Source: Collinsella ihumii (lineage in GTDB: Bacteria > Actinomycetota > Coriobacteriia > Coriobacteriales > Coriobacteriaceae). From it: a stretch of DNA of 64,000 bases. The stretch lies in the NCBI RefSeq assembly GCF_900046475.1, contig NZ_FCOU01000012.1, positions 336,090 to 400,089 on the forward strand, in the 5' to 3' direction. This document shows positions 8,879 through 16,677 of the stretch, piece by piece (within the stretch, counting starts at the first letter, position 1; every line of letters begins with the position of its first letter). The notes under the pieces were generated by a model, which saw nothing but the letters and a program-made list of their open reading frames with translations, was not told the DNA's origin and searched no databases. The position numbers were made by a program, and so were the translations under genes.

Positions 8879-9718
8879 CTAGCTGAGGCCGAGGCGTTCG
8901 AGGATGACGCTGGCCACGCCGTCCTCGTCGTTGCTCGCGCAGCACATGTCCGCCGCCTCGCGCACCTCGGTCTCGGCGTTCGCGACGGCCACGCCGAGAC
9001 CCGCAAGCTCGATCATGCTCATGTCGTTGAAGTTGTCGCCGAACGCGACGGCATCGGCAGCGCTCATGCCTAGCTGCTCGCACAGCCACGCCATCGACGC
9101 CGCCTTGGACGCGTCCTTGTCCATGACCTCGATGTTCATGGGGTAGGAGCGGGTCACGGTGATGTTGTCGACATGGCGGAGCGCCTCGACGATGGCGTCA
9201 CGGTCGCTCGGGTCGTACCAGTACATGGCGAGGCGCTCGAGCGCGTCGACGCGCGCGATCGTCTGCTCGGGTTCCTCGTCGACCGGCGTGCGGTTCCAGC
9301 GCATGGATGCGAGCGTGCTCGGGTCCGGGACGAACTCCGCCATGCGGTCGTACAGGTCGCAGCGCAGGTAGCTGTGGCCGTCGGCGAAGATGTCGAACGT
9401 CACGTCGTGGTCGCGCGCGATGTCCCAGACCGCAAGGGCGCTCTCGGGCGCCAGGGGGACCAGGCGCAGCGCGGTGGCCGCGTCCGCAGTCTTGTTCTCG
9501 GGGTCGAGCCTGCTGACGACCGCTCCGTTCGAGCTGATGGCATAGTGCACCGCCGGGTGGCCGAGCACCTCGGGCGGAATGCCCACGAGCGCGCGCCCCG
9601 TGCAGGGGACGAACTCGATGCCGCGCGCGGCAAGCGCGTCGAGCGCTTCCAGGGAGCGTGCGCTCACGGCCTTGGTGCTCGTGAGGAACGTTCCATCCAT
9701 GTCGGAAAACACAATCAT
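8879..9718 (-). CDS. Cof-type HAD-IIB phosphatase, second copy
   Basis: 279 residues. Motif I is VFSDMDGTFLT at the N terminus, motif II FVPCTGR, and the C-terminal motifs are DASKAASM and GDNFNDMSMI. The start at 9718 has GAAAGAG upstream. It is the second gene of a minus-strand pair, 47 bases after the ACT-domain gene. It differs enough from the gene at 8006 that it is a paralogue of separate function, not a recent duplicate. The substrate is unknown. Confidence 0.9.
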   Translation of the reverse strand: MIVFSDMDGTFLTSTKAVSARSLEALDALAARGIEFVPCTGRALVGIPPEVLGHPAVHYAISSNGAVVSRLDPENKTADAATALRLVPLAPESALAVWDIARDHDVTFDIFADGHSYLRCDLYDRMAEFVPDPSTLASMRWNRTPVDEEPEQTIARVDALERLAMYWYDPSDRDAIVEALRHVDNITVTRSYPMNIEVMDKDASKAASMAWLCEQLGMSAADAVAFGDNFNDMSMIELAGLGVAVANAETEVREAADMCCASNDEDGVASVILERLGLS

Positions 9719-9765
9719 GGCGTCTCTTTCGTAAGGCGCGCGGGGGCCGCGCGGACCTTTTGGCT

Positions 9766-10053
9766 CTACAGGCGGTACATGAAGTTGAAGACGTCCTCGC
9801 GCTGGACGGTCACGGTGACGCCCGAGAGCTCGCCGGCCTCGGTGAGCGCGCCCTGCAGCTCGTGGAAGTCGAGCTTGGAGGCGGAGATGTCGGCAAGCAT
9901 GGTCATGGTGAAGATGTCGTCGAGGATGGACTGGGTGATGTCGCGGATGTCGACGTTCGCCTCGCCCAGGACGCGCGTGACGCCGGCGACGATGCCCGGA
10001 CGGTTCTTGCCCAGCACGGTGATGACGATGCGGTTGGATGCGGTCTCGGCCAT
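9766..10053 (-). CDS. ACT-domain protein (UPF0237 family)
   Basis: 95 residues, the typical size. ITVLGKNRPGIVAGVTRVL begins at about residue 11 and is the ligand-binding ACT motif; a second half (FTMTMLADIS, ELSGVTVTVQREDVF) completes a two-ACT-like fold. Family members are thought to bind small ligands such as amino acids; no member function is firmly known. It is probably transcribed with the HAD gene downstream. Confidence 0.85.
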   Translation of the reverse strand: MAETASNRIVITVLGKNRPGIVAGVTRVLGEANVDIRDITQSILDDIFTMTMLADISASKLDFHELQGALTEAGELSGVTVTVQREDVFNFMYRL

Positions 10054-10207
10054 GGGGGACCCTTCTCTTATGCGGTGAATATGCGACCCCATTGTACCGA
10101 TTGCCGGCAACGCGTGCGCGCACGGCGGGCAATGTGTGCGAGACATTGTGACGAAGCGTATGGGGGTGCTAGGTAGGATGATAGGTAGTCGAGCGATGGG
10201 AGGGGCC

Positions 10208-10504
10208 ATGGAGACGGCCGGGATTTCATTGGCGCAGATTGTCCTGGGCGTGCTCGCGGTCGCGCTCGCCGCCGCGGGCGCAATCCTGCAGAGGGGGACG
10301 CGGGCATGCGTGCTCGCGAGCTTTGCCGCGGCGCTGGCCTCGGTTGCCCTGACGGTCGTGTACTTCAAGTGCGAGGCCGAGACGGGTGACCTCGCGGCGA
10401 TTCTCGACACGGCCGATGCGTTCGTGCTCTGCTCGGTCGTGCTGGGCGTCATCGTCCTCGCTCTCGATGCGGCGGCGCTCGCGCGGGCGGGACGGCGGGG
10501 CTGA
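10208..10504 (+). CDS. Small membrane protein, three predicted helices
   Basis: 98 residues from the ATG at 10208, which has GGGAGGGG just upstream; an ATG at 10196 is the alternative. Hydrophobic segments: LAQIVLGVLAVALAAAGAIL, ACVLASFAAALASVALTVVY and AFVLCSVVLGVIVLALDAAAL. The ends are short and charged (ARAGRRG). I do not recognise the family. The codon pattern and SD suggest a real gene. It lies between the divergent ACT gene and the L31 gene, with no functional hint from context. Confidence 0.6.
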   Translation: METAGISLAQIVLGVLAVALAAAGAILQRGTRACVLASFAAALASVALTVVYFKCEAETGDLAAILDTADAFVLCSVVLGVIVLALDAAALARAGRRG

Positions 10505-10545
10505 CGTGCGGTCCGCGCGCCTGCATGCAGCGTTGCGTGTGCCTT

Positions 10546-10574
10546 TTGTGGCCATGATGCGGATGTGGTATTCT
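10546..10574 (+). promoter_or_regulatory. Candidate promoter of rpmE
   Basis: TTGTGG at 10546-10551, 17-base spacer, TATTCT at 10569-10574. It would start transcription near 10581, immediately upstream of the two leader hairpins. Confidence 0.5.
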
Positions 10575-10588
10575 AGGCAGGCTGTTTT

Positions 10589-10639
10589 GTCTTGGTCGGA
10601 AACCAAGACACCCCTTATGTCCTGATTGGTAACCAGGAC
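10589..10639 (+). promoter_or_regulatory. Tandem 21-nt leader hairpins upstream of rpmE
   Basis: Two 21-base palindromic units, at 10589-10609 and 10619-10639, separated by nine bases in the 5' leader of the L31 gene. They share 16 of 21 positions, and stem differences are compensatory (GTCTTG/CAAGAC against GTCCTG/CAGGAC), so the stem is kept while the sequence changes. They could be an autoregulatory RNA site bound by L31 or an operator pair. No known motif was recognised. Confidence 0.5.
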
Positions 10640-10661
10640 AACGAAGAAGAGGAGCCCTGCC

Positions 10662-11090
10662 ATGAAGTCTGGAATCCATCCGGAGTACGTCGAGTGCACG
10701 GTGCGCTGCAGCTGCGGCAACACCTTCAAGACCCGCTCGACCAAGTCCGAGATCGTCGTCGAGCTCTGCAATGAGTGCCACCCGTTCTACACGGGCCAGC
10801 AGAAGTTCGTCGACACCGGCGGACGCGTTCAGCGCTTCGCCGACAAGTTCGGTGGCGCCGCCCAGGCCGCTCTCGAGCGCGAGGCCGCCAAGAAGGCCGC
10901 CCGTGCCAAGAAGGCCGAGGAGGAGCAGGCCAAGCGCGCTGCTGAGCGTGAGGCCAAGGCCGCTGCCAAGGCCAAGCGTGCCGCCGAGTTCGAGAAGAAG
11001 GCTGCCGCCGAGGCTGCCAAGGCCCCTGCTGAGGCTCCCGCCGAGGAGACCGCTGCCGAGGCCGAGGCCACTGAGGCCGCTGTCGAGTAG
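10662..11090 (+). CDS. rpmE: 50S ribosomal protein L31 with long charged tail
   Basis: 142 residues; ordinary L31 has about 70. Residues 1-70 are a zinc-type (C+) L31: [26 protein letters not shown] and the conserved RVQRF near residue 58. From ~residue 66 on there is an Ala/Lys/Glu-rich helix ([20 protein letters not shown]) ending in an acidic Ala/Glu tail. Low-complexity L31 tails of this kind are not part of the core ribosomal fold. SD GAAGAAGAGGAG. The gene has its own promoter, structured leader and terminator. Confidence 0.97.
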   Translation: MKSGIHPEYVECTVRCSCGNTFKTRSTKSEIVVELCNECHPFYTGQQKFVDTGGRVQRFADKFGGAAQAALEREAAKKAARAKKAEEEQAKRAAEREAKAAAKAKRAAEFEKKAAAEAAKAPAEAPAEETAAEAEATEAAVE

Positions 11091-11118
11091 CATCTGCTGC
11101 ACAAGCTTCGAGCTGAAA

Positions 11119-11146
11119 AGGGTCCCGCCAAGCGGGACCCTTTTTT
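11119..11146 (+). terminator. Rho-independent terminator of rpmE
   Basis: GGTCCCGC/GCGGGACC stem with a short loop, followed by TTTTTT, 29 bases after the rpmE stop. Confidence 0.92.
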
Positions 11147-11208
11147 GCAAATCGGGGACGTACCTTCCGCGTGCACAAGTGCACGCGGAAGGTACGTCCC
11201 CGATTTGC
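11147..11208. repeat. GGGGACGTACC-type palindrome (REP-like), perfect 30-2-30
   Basis: Two perfect 30-base arms with a two-base loop: GCAAATCGGGGACGTACC at the outer ends and CGCGTGCAC at the centre. It directly follows the rpmE terminator. The same arm sequence recurs at 42781, 44188 and 45880, and in related form at 19899. Confidence 0.9.
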
Positions 11209-11212
11209 ACTC

Positions 11213-11731
11213 CTATGGCTCGCGGTTCTCCTTTTGTTTGCGTTCCTTGGCGGTGAGCTCGTTCGCGTCGAGACGGAAGATGGCGACCCGCGCGAGCCCC
11301 TCCGGCGAAAACGATGCGGCGACGCCCGGGGCGGCGTGCTCCATGATGCGCTCGAGGGCGCACCGGCGCTCGGTCTCGTCCTCGACCGCGCGGACGGTGC
11401 CGTTTCCCATGATGCTTGCATAGGAACGCGAGTATGCGCAGCTGTAGTCGCCGACGATGTTGCCCCGGTCGCAGTCGAGCTCGAACGCGACGGGCACCCC
11501 GCGGTCCCCGCCCGCATAAAACGCGTCCGCCTTGCGGCCTTCGCGCGCGGAGTGCAGGTAGAAGCAGGGGAGCGCCTGATCGGCCTCCCACACATAGCCG
11601 AAGTTCACCGGGACGATGAACATCCCTTCCGCATCGACGACGCCGAGGCGCAACACCTGGCACGCCTCGATGATGGCGCGTATCTGCGCGGGGTCGGTGA
11701 CGGCGCGTTTGCCGAGTCGCATGGGGCGCAT
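11213..11731 (-). CDS. Pyridoxamine 5'-phosphate oxidase-fold (NimA-like) flavoprotein
   Basis: 172 residues. The fold is recognisable from the N-terminal MRPMRLGKRAVTD helix, the strand CQVLRLGVVDAEGMFIVPVNFGY, then CFYLHSAREGRKADA and the late VRAVEDETERRCALERIMEH helix. Members are small FMN- or heme-binding oxidoreductases; some (NimA) reduce nitroimidazoles. Substrate and cofactor cannot be told from sequence. The start at 11731 has GGGAGGA four bases upstream. It is a single-gene unit convergent with rpmE, with a palindrome between them. Confidence 0.85.
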   Translation of the reverse strand: MRPMRLGKRAVTDPAQIRAIIEACQVLRLGVVDAEGMFIVPVNFGYVWEADQALPCFYLHSAREGRKADAFYAGGDRGVPVAFELDCDRGNIVGDYSCAYSRSYASIMGNGTVRAVEDETERRCALERIMEHAAPGVAASFSPEGLARVAIFRLDANELTAKERKQKENREP

Positions 11732-11844
11732 GGTTCCTCCCTGGTTGTCGCGGAGCACGATTACTCCATGGTAGCGCTTCGTTGTTGGAGTGAGACGCTC
11801 CGAGTGCGGGATGGATCGCGCGGCCCCTTCGTGAAGGCGCCAGG

Positions 11845-11937
11845 GGGTCAATGACACAAACTGGGCAGTTTGGCACGCTAAAGGGGGCCAGCAGAAGCTG
11901 TTAGCGTGCCAAATTGCCCAGTTTGTGTCATTGACCC
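11845..11937. repeat. Long inverted repeat, GGGTCAATGACACAAA type
   Basis: Nearly perfect ~36-base arms (GTCAATGACACAAACTGGGC outward, TTTGGCACGCTAA inward, one mismatch) around a ~20-base loop. It lies between the flavoprotein and esterase genes, which point away from it. No coding content. Confidence 0.85.
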
Positions 11938-12093
11938 ACCTTGGCTGACCTTTCCCGATACTACGTGGTCGCGCTATCGCGTGTTCGCAGCGTGGGTGTT
12001 CTGGGGAACGCGTCGAGCTCATGCCGCCGCTCGGCCGCCTTATTCGAAAGCAACTATAATGGAGGCTTGGTAATCCACACGACAAGGGGACAT

Positions 12094-13734
12094 ATGTCTG
12101 TTCGATTCCTTTCCCTGCGAGCGAGCCTCGCGGTTACCTGCGGCCTGATGCTCTGCGCGACCGGGGCCCTCGTGCCCGTTTCCGCGTTCGCCGCCGATGA
12201 GACGGCTCCGGCGATCGGCGCGCCCGCGCCCGCAGATGCGGAAGATGCCGCCGACGACCTGCCGGCAGGCGACGATTCCGCTGGCGACGCCGACGCGGAG
12301 CTGCCCGGCTCCGAAGACCCCGACACCGACGGTGGCTCCGATACGGCCGATCCCGAGAACCCTGACGCGCCGGGAGACGCGGATGATCCGGATGATCCCG
12401 AGGATCCGGATACGCCCGAGACCCCTGACAACCCCGATAACCCCGACCAGACCGGACCCGAGGCTCCTGCGGGAGGCACCGGCTGGTCGGTATGGGCGGG
12501 CGAGCGCTACTGGTACGACGACGGCGTCATGGCCCGCGACAAGCAGGTCTACGACCCCGGGAGCAACGCCTGGTACTGGTTCGACGCCGACGGTACGATG
12601 GCCCGCGACAAGGACGTCTACATCCCGGTGTCCAACGAGGACCGCTCCCGCGGCAAGTGGGTGCGCTACGACGGCGAGGGCCACATGGTCAAGGGGGAGG
12701 ACTTCCGCTACGGCGGCTGGTATTACCTCGATCCGATAACCGGTGAGATGGCCAAAGGTTTTCGCTATATCGAGCAGAGCCAGAAGTGGGTGTTCTACGA
12801 CTACACCACCGGAAAGATGCTCTACGGCGAGCAGGGTATCGACGGCAGCTGGTACTACCTCGACGAGGTGACGGGCGCGGTGACGTACGGCTGGCACTAC
12901 CTCGCGTCCCAGAACAAGACCGTGTACTACTCGTGGCCCGCAGGAACCATGGTCCACGGGGATTGCCTGATCGGCCAGACCTGGTACCGCTTCGACCCCT
13001 ATACCGGCGCGCTCGCTGGCGGCCAGCAGCGCCCCTCCACGACGATCCCCGCCGGGTTCGCGTCCGCGCTGCCCCTCGACACGCTGCTGAGCTCCGAGGG
13101 GGTGGACTCGGTGCGCATCCTCGGCGACAGCATCATGGCCGGCCTGGGGGCTCCCGGGTTCGTCCCGGGCTCCGAGAACCTCCTGTTCTCCCTCGACGGC
13201 GAGTCGTATTACGAGCCGTCCGCGTCGGTCGACTGCGCGGCGAACCGCCTGCGCTCGGCGCTTGCCGCCCGCGGCGCGACCATGGTGAACGCAAGCGTGA
13301 GCGGCAAGGGCAGCATGAACTTCTTCAACCGCTTGGGCGAGGACGCGCTGGGCGATGAGGACGCGGCCATCGTCATCTTGGGCACCAACGATCGCGGGGC
13401 GTACGACCGCACCGAGACGCTGGCGGATTTCCGCAGGTATGCCGAGGAGCTGCTCACGCGCGTGGCGGAGCGCTACCAGGGCCGCATGATCGTGCTGTCG
13501 AGCATGCCGGTCGTGCGCGAGACCTACAACTTCTCGCTCGCCGAGGTCTCGAGCACGCTGAGGTCGCTGTGCTCCGAGCACGGCTGGGCATTCGGATCGC
13601 TCTACGATGCGTACCGCTACGTCGCCTCTGCCGAGGGGTTGCCGCTGGAGGCCTTTTATACCGACGGCACGCATCCCAACCACCTGGGGCAGGAGGTCCT
13701 CTGGAGCGCCCTGAGCCAGGTGCTGAGGATATAG
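12094..13734 (+). CDS. Secreted SGNH/GDSL hydrolase with cell-wall-binding repeats
   Basis: 546 residues. Signal peptide at 1-~30 (RFLSLRASLAVTCGLMLCA, cleavage near VSAFA-AD). Residues ~35-125 are an Asp/Pro-rich spacer (DPDDPEDPDTPETPDNPD). Residues ~128-310 hold about seven aromatic repeats of the CW/glucan-binding type (YWYDDGVM, WYWFDADGTM, WYYLDPITGEM, WYYLDEVTGAV, WYRFDPYTGAL). Residues ~330-546 are an SGNH hydrolase: GDSIMAG (nucleophile Ser), the Gly in SVSGKGS, ILGTNDR, and DGTHPNH (catalytic Asp/His). Probably a wall-attached esterase acting on polysaccharide or peptidoglycan acyl groups. The ATG at 12094 has AAGGGGA upstream; a TATAAT at 12055-12060 is a likely -10. Confidence 0.92.
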   Translation: MSVRFLSLRASLAVTCGLMLCATGALVPVSAFAADETAPAIGAPAPADAEDAADDLPAGDDSAGDADAELPGSEDPDTDGGSDTADPENPDAPGDADDPDDPEDPDTPETPDNPDNPDQTGPEAPAGGTGWSVWAGERYWYDDGVMARDKQVYDPGSNAWYWFDADGTMARDKDVYIPVSNEDRSRGKWVRYDGEGHMVKGEDFRYGGWYYLDPITGEMAKGFRYIEQSQKWVFYDYTTGKMLYGEQGIDGSWYYLDEVTGAVTYGWHYLASQNKTVYYSWPAGTMVHGDCLIGQTWYRFDPYTGALAGGQQRPSTTIPAGFASALPLDTLLSSEGVDSVRILGDSIMAGLGAPGFVPGSENLLFSLDGESYYEPSASVDCAANRLRSALAARGATMVNASVSGKGSMNFFNRLGEDALGDEDAAIVILGTNDRGAYDRTETLADFRRYAEELLTRVAERYQGRMIVLSSMPVVRETYNFSLAEVSSTLRSLCSEHGWAFGSLYDAYRYVASAEGLPLEAFYTDGTHPNHLGQEVLWSALSQVLRI

Positions 13735-13738
13735 GGAT

Positions 13739-13800
13739 GCGCCGACCGACCCGCTTCGCACGGCATGATGCCCCGCGAGGCGGGTCTCGGCGATTTTAGG
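13739..13800 (+). terminator. Probable terminator after the esterase gene
   Basis: Long interrupted stem (CGCCGA, GACCCGC, then GCGGGTC, TCGGCG) followed by ATTTTA. It separates the esterase from the exporter operon. Confidence 0.6.
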
Positions 13801-13895
13801 GCGCGTCTCGCCCGGCGCCTTCGGTGCGCGGCGGATGCGCGGTATGCTTATCCCATTGTGTCGGCTATCGGGTATCGGTGCGGAGGTGCGGGTAC

Positions 13896-14390
13896 ATGGC
13901 GTCAAGCCTCTTCAGGGAAAAGAGCCTCAAGCGCATTTCTTCCCCAGAGCAGCTCAACGATTACATCAAGGTGTCCCAGCCGAGCGTATGGATCGCCTTG
14001 GCCGCCGCCGCGGCCTTTGTCGTGGCGGTGTTCATCTGGTCCGTTGCGGGCACGGTGCCCACGAGGGTGGAGGCCGTGGCCGTGGAGGACGGCGGCGGGC
14101 TCACATGCTACCTGTCGACCGAGGACGCCGCGGACGTGGCCCCCGGCATGACGGTGGAGCTCTCGACCGGCGAGCACGGCGCCGTCACCGCGGTGGACGA
14201 CCTGCCGCTTTCCGTCGAGGAGGTCTCGCAGAGCCTGACGAGCGACTACGCCCGCGACAGCGTGGTCACGTCCGACTGGAGCATCCCGGTTCAGATCGAT
14301 GTCGACGGGGCGCTCGAGCCAGGGCACCTCTACCAGGTCTACATTACGACGGGCTCGGTGAGCCCCATATCGTTTTTGCTGAGCAGCTAG
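13896..14390 (+). CDS. NHLM-type peptide-export accessory protein (short HlyD-like)
   Basis: 164 residues. A cytoplasmic N terminus (FREKSLKRISSPEQLNDYIK) is followed by one membrane helix at ~33-53 (WIALAAAAAFVVAVFIWSV) and an extracytoplasmic region with a split lipoyl/beta-barrel character (GMTVELSTGEHGAVTAVDDL; GHLYQVYITTGSVSPISFLL). It matches the small HlyD-like partner of NHLM exporters but lacks the long coiled coil of classic HlyD, as expected in a bacterium without an outer membrane. It is the first gene of a three-gene operon and ten bases from the next. Confidence 0.82.
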   Translation: MASSLFREKSLKRISSPEQLNDYIKVSQPSVWIALAAAAAFVVAVFIWSVAGTVPTRVEAVAVEDGGGLTCYLSTEDAADVAPGMTVELSTGEHGAVTAVDDLPLSVEEVSQSLTSDYARDSVVTSDWSIPVQIDVDGALEPGHLYQVYITTGSVSPISFLLSS

Positions 14391-14399
14391 GGGAGGGCC

Positions 14400-16667
14400 A
14401 TGGCGAACACGATCGCGCGCGTGCCCATCATCATGCAGATGGAAGCGCTCGAATGCGGCGCCGCCAGCCTGGCCATGGTGCTCGCATACTACAGGAAATG
14501 GGTCCCGCTCGAGCAGGTGAGGCTCGACTGCGGCGTCTCGCGCGACGGCTCGAACGCCGCGAACCTGCTCAAGGCCGCGCGGGCCTACGGGCTCGAGGCC
14601 AAGGGCTATCGCTTCGAGCCTGTGGCGCTGCGCGAGCACGGGCAGTTCCCCTGCATCCTCCACTGGAACTTCAACCACTTCGTCGTGCTGTGCGGCTTCA
14701 AGGGCGACCGCGCGGTGCTCGCCGATCCGGCGCGCGGCAGCGTGACGGTGACCATGGAGGAGTTCGACCAGGCGTTCACAGGCATCTGCCTCATGATGAA
14801 GCCCGGGTCGGCGTTCGAGCCCGGCGGCAAGCCCCACAGCGTGCTCGGGTTCGCGCGCGAGCGCCTGCGCGGTTCGGCGCCGGCGTTCGCCATCGTCATC
14901 GCAACGACGCTGTTCGTCACCGCGACGGGCATCATGACCTCGGTGTTCTCGCGCGTCTTCACCGACCGCATCCTCACGGGCGACAACCCCGACTGGCTCT
15001 ATCCGCTGCTGGCGCTCATGGCGGGCGTCGTGGTGGTCCAGGCGGCGGTGAGCATCGTGCGGGCCGTCTGCATGGAGCGCATCGAGGGCAAGTTCGCCAT
15101 CGTGGGCAACGCGACCTTCATGTGGCACGTGCTGCGCCTGCCCATGGAGTTCTTCTCGCAGCGCATGGCGGGCGACATCGCGTCGCGCCAGGCGACCAAC
15201 GCGACGATCGCCTCTACGCTCATCTCCGCTGTGGCCCCGGCGGCGCTGAACCTCATCATGCTCGTGTTCTACCTGGTCGTCATGCTGCGCTACAGCGTGG
15301 TCCTGACGGTTGTGGGTCTGGCGACGACCGTCATCAACGCCGCGGTCGCGCGCATCGTCTCGAACAAGCGCACGAACATCACGCGCGTGCAGATGCGCGA
15401 CGAGGGAAAGCTGGCGAGCACGACCGTGGCGGGCATCGAGATGATCGAGTCCATCAAGTCGTCGGGCGCCGAGAACGGCTTCTTTGCGCGCTGGGCCGGC
15501 TATCAGGCGTCGGTGAACTCCTCCGAGGTGCACGTCCATCGCGTGAACCAGCTTCTGGGCGAGATCCCGACCCTCGTCCAGGGCATCGCCAATGCCGTGG
15601 TCCTCGTGATGGGCTGCGCGCTGATCATGTCGGGCGAGTTCACGCCCGGCGCGCTCATGGCGTTCCAGGGCTTTTTGGCCTCCTTCCTGGCACCGTGCCA
15701 AAGCCTCATCGCGACGGCGCAGAGCCTGCAGGAGATGCGCACGAACATGGAGCGCATCGAGGACGTGATGGACTATCCGGTGGCGGTCGACCCCGAGCCG
15801 GGAGAGCGCTCGGTGCACGACGTCCGCGTGTCGGGCGGCGCGCCGAAGACATCCGTGACCTCGGGGGACGCGCGCGACCTTGCGCAGGCTGGATCCGGCC
15901 CCGCATCCGCCGCGGCATCCGACGCGGAGGGACTCTCCTTCGACAAGCTGTCCGGTCGCCTTACCATGGAGCACGTGACCTTCGGCTACTCGCGCCTCGC
16001 CGCCCCGCTCATCGAGGACTTCAGCCTGGACCTCAAGCCGGGCGGCAGCGTGGCGTTCGTCGGCCCCTCAGGCTGCGGCAAGTCGACGCTCGCCAAGCTC
16101 ATCTCGGGCCTGTACGAGCCTTGGGAGGGCGCGATCCTGTTCGACGGCAAACCGCGCGAGGCATATATGCGCGAGGTCCTGACCGGGTCGCTCGCCGTGG
16201 TCGATCAGGATATCGTGCTGTTCGAGGACACCATCGCCAACAACATCAAGATGTGGGACAGCTCGATCGAGGACTTCGAGATGATCATGGCGGCGCGCGA
16301 CGCCCATATCCACGATGCGATCATGGAGCGCGACGGCGGCTACAGCTACAAGATCCTCGAGGGCGGCCGCGACTTCTCCGGCGGCCAGCGCCAGCGCCTG
16401 GAGATCGCACGCGTGCTCGCGCAGGATCCGACCCTCATCATCATGGACGAGGCCACCAGCGCGCTCGACGCCAAGACCGAATACGAGGTCATGCGCTCGG
16501 TGCGCGACCGCGGCATCACGACCATCGTCGTGGCGCACCGCCTGTCGACGATTCGCGACTGCGACGAGATCATCGTGCTCGATCGCGGCCACGTCGTCGA
16601 GCGCGGGACGCACGAGGAGCTGTACCGCGCGGGCGGGCTGTACACCACGCTGGTCACGAGCGAGTAG
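14400..16667 (+). CDS. NHLM exporter: C39 peptidase / ABC permease / ATPase
   Basis: 755 residues in three domains. Residues 1-~140 are a C39 peptidase: catalytic Cys in ALECGAASLAMVLAYY (~residue 19), His in HWNFNHFVVL, Asp in VLADPARG. It cuts leader peptides after a double glycine. Residues ~160-440 are a six-helix transporter domain. A ~50-residue linker (~460-515) is rich in Ala, Ser and Asp. The ATPase is at ~520-755: Walker A GPSGCGKST, signature SGGQRQRLEIAR, Walker B LIIMDEATSALD, H-loop VAHRLST. SD GGGGAGGG. By family it trims and exports a peptide. No precursor gene is adjacent; see the peptide at 59028-59213. Confidence 0.93.
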   Translation: MANTIARVPIIMQMEALECGAASLAMVLAYYRKWVPLEQVRLDCGVSRDGSNAANLLKAARAYGLEAKGYRFEPVALREHGQFPCILHWNFNHFVVLCGFKGDRAVLADPARGSVTVTMEEFDQAFTGICLMMKPGSAFEPGGKPHSVLGFARERLRGSAPAFAIVIATTLFVTATGIMTSVFSRVFTDRILTGDNPDWLYPLLALMAGVVVVQAAVSIVRAVCMERIEGKFAIVGNATFMWHVLRLPMEFFSQRMAGDIASRQATNATIASTLISAVAPAALNLIMLVFYLVVMLRYSVVLTVVGLATTVINAAVARIVSNKRTNITRVQMRDEGKLASTTVAGIEMIESIKSSGAENGFFARWAGYQASVNSSEVHVHRVNQLLGEIPTLVQGIANAVVLVMGCALIMSGEFTPGALMAFQGFLASFLAPCQSLIATAQSLQEMRTNMERIEDVMDYPVAVDPEPGERSVHDVRVSGGAPKTSVTSGDARDLAQAGSGPASAAASDAEGLSFDKLSGRLTMEHVTFGYSRLAAPLIEDFSLDLKPGGSVAFVGPSGCGKSTLAKLISGLYEPWEGAILFDGKPREAYMREVLTGSLAVVDQDIVLFEDTIANNIKMWDSSIEDFEMIMAARDAHIHDAIMERDGGYSYKILEGGRDFSGGQRQRLEIARVLAQDPTLIIMDEATSALDAKTEYEVMRSVRDRGITTIVVAHRLSTIRDCDEIIVLDRGHVVERGTHEELYRAGGLYTTLVTSE

Positions 16668-16677
16668 GGGGGCGAAG

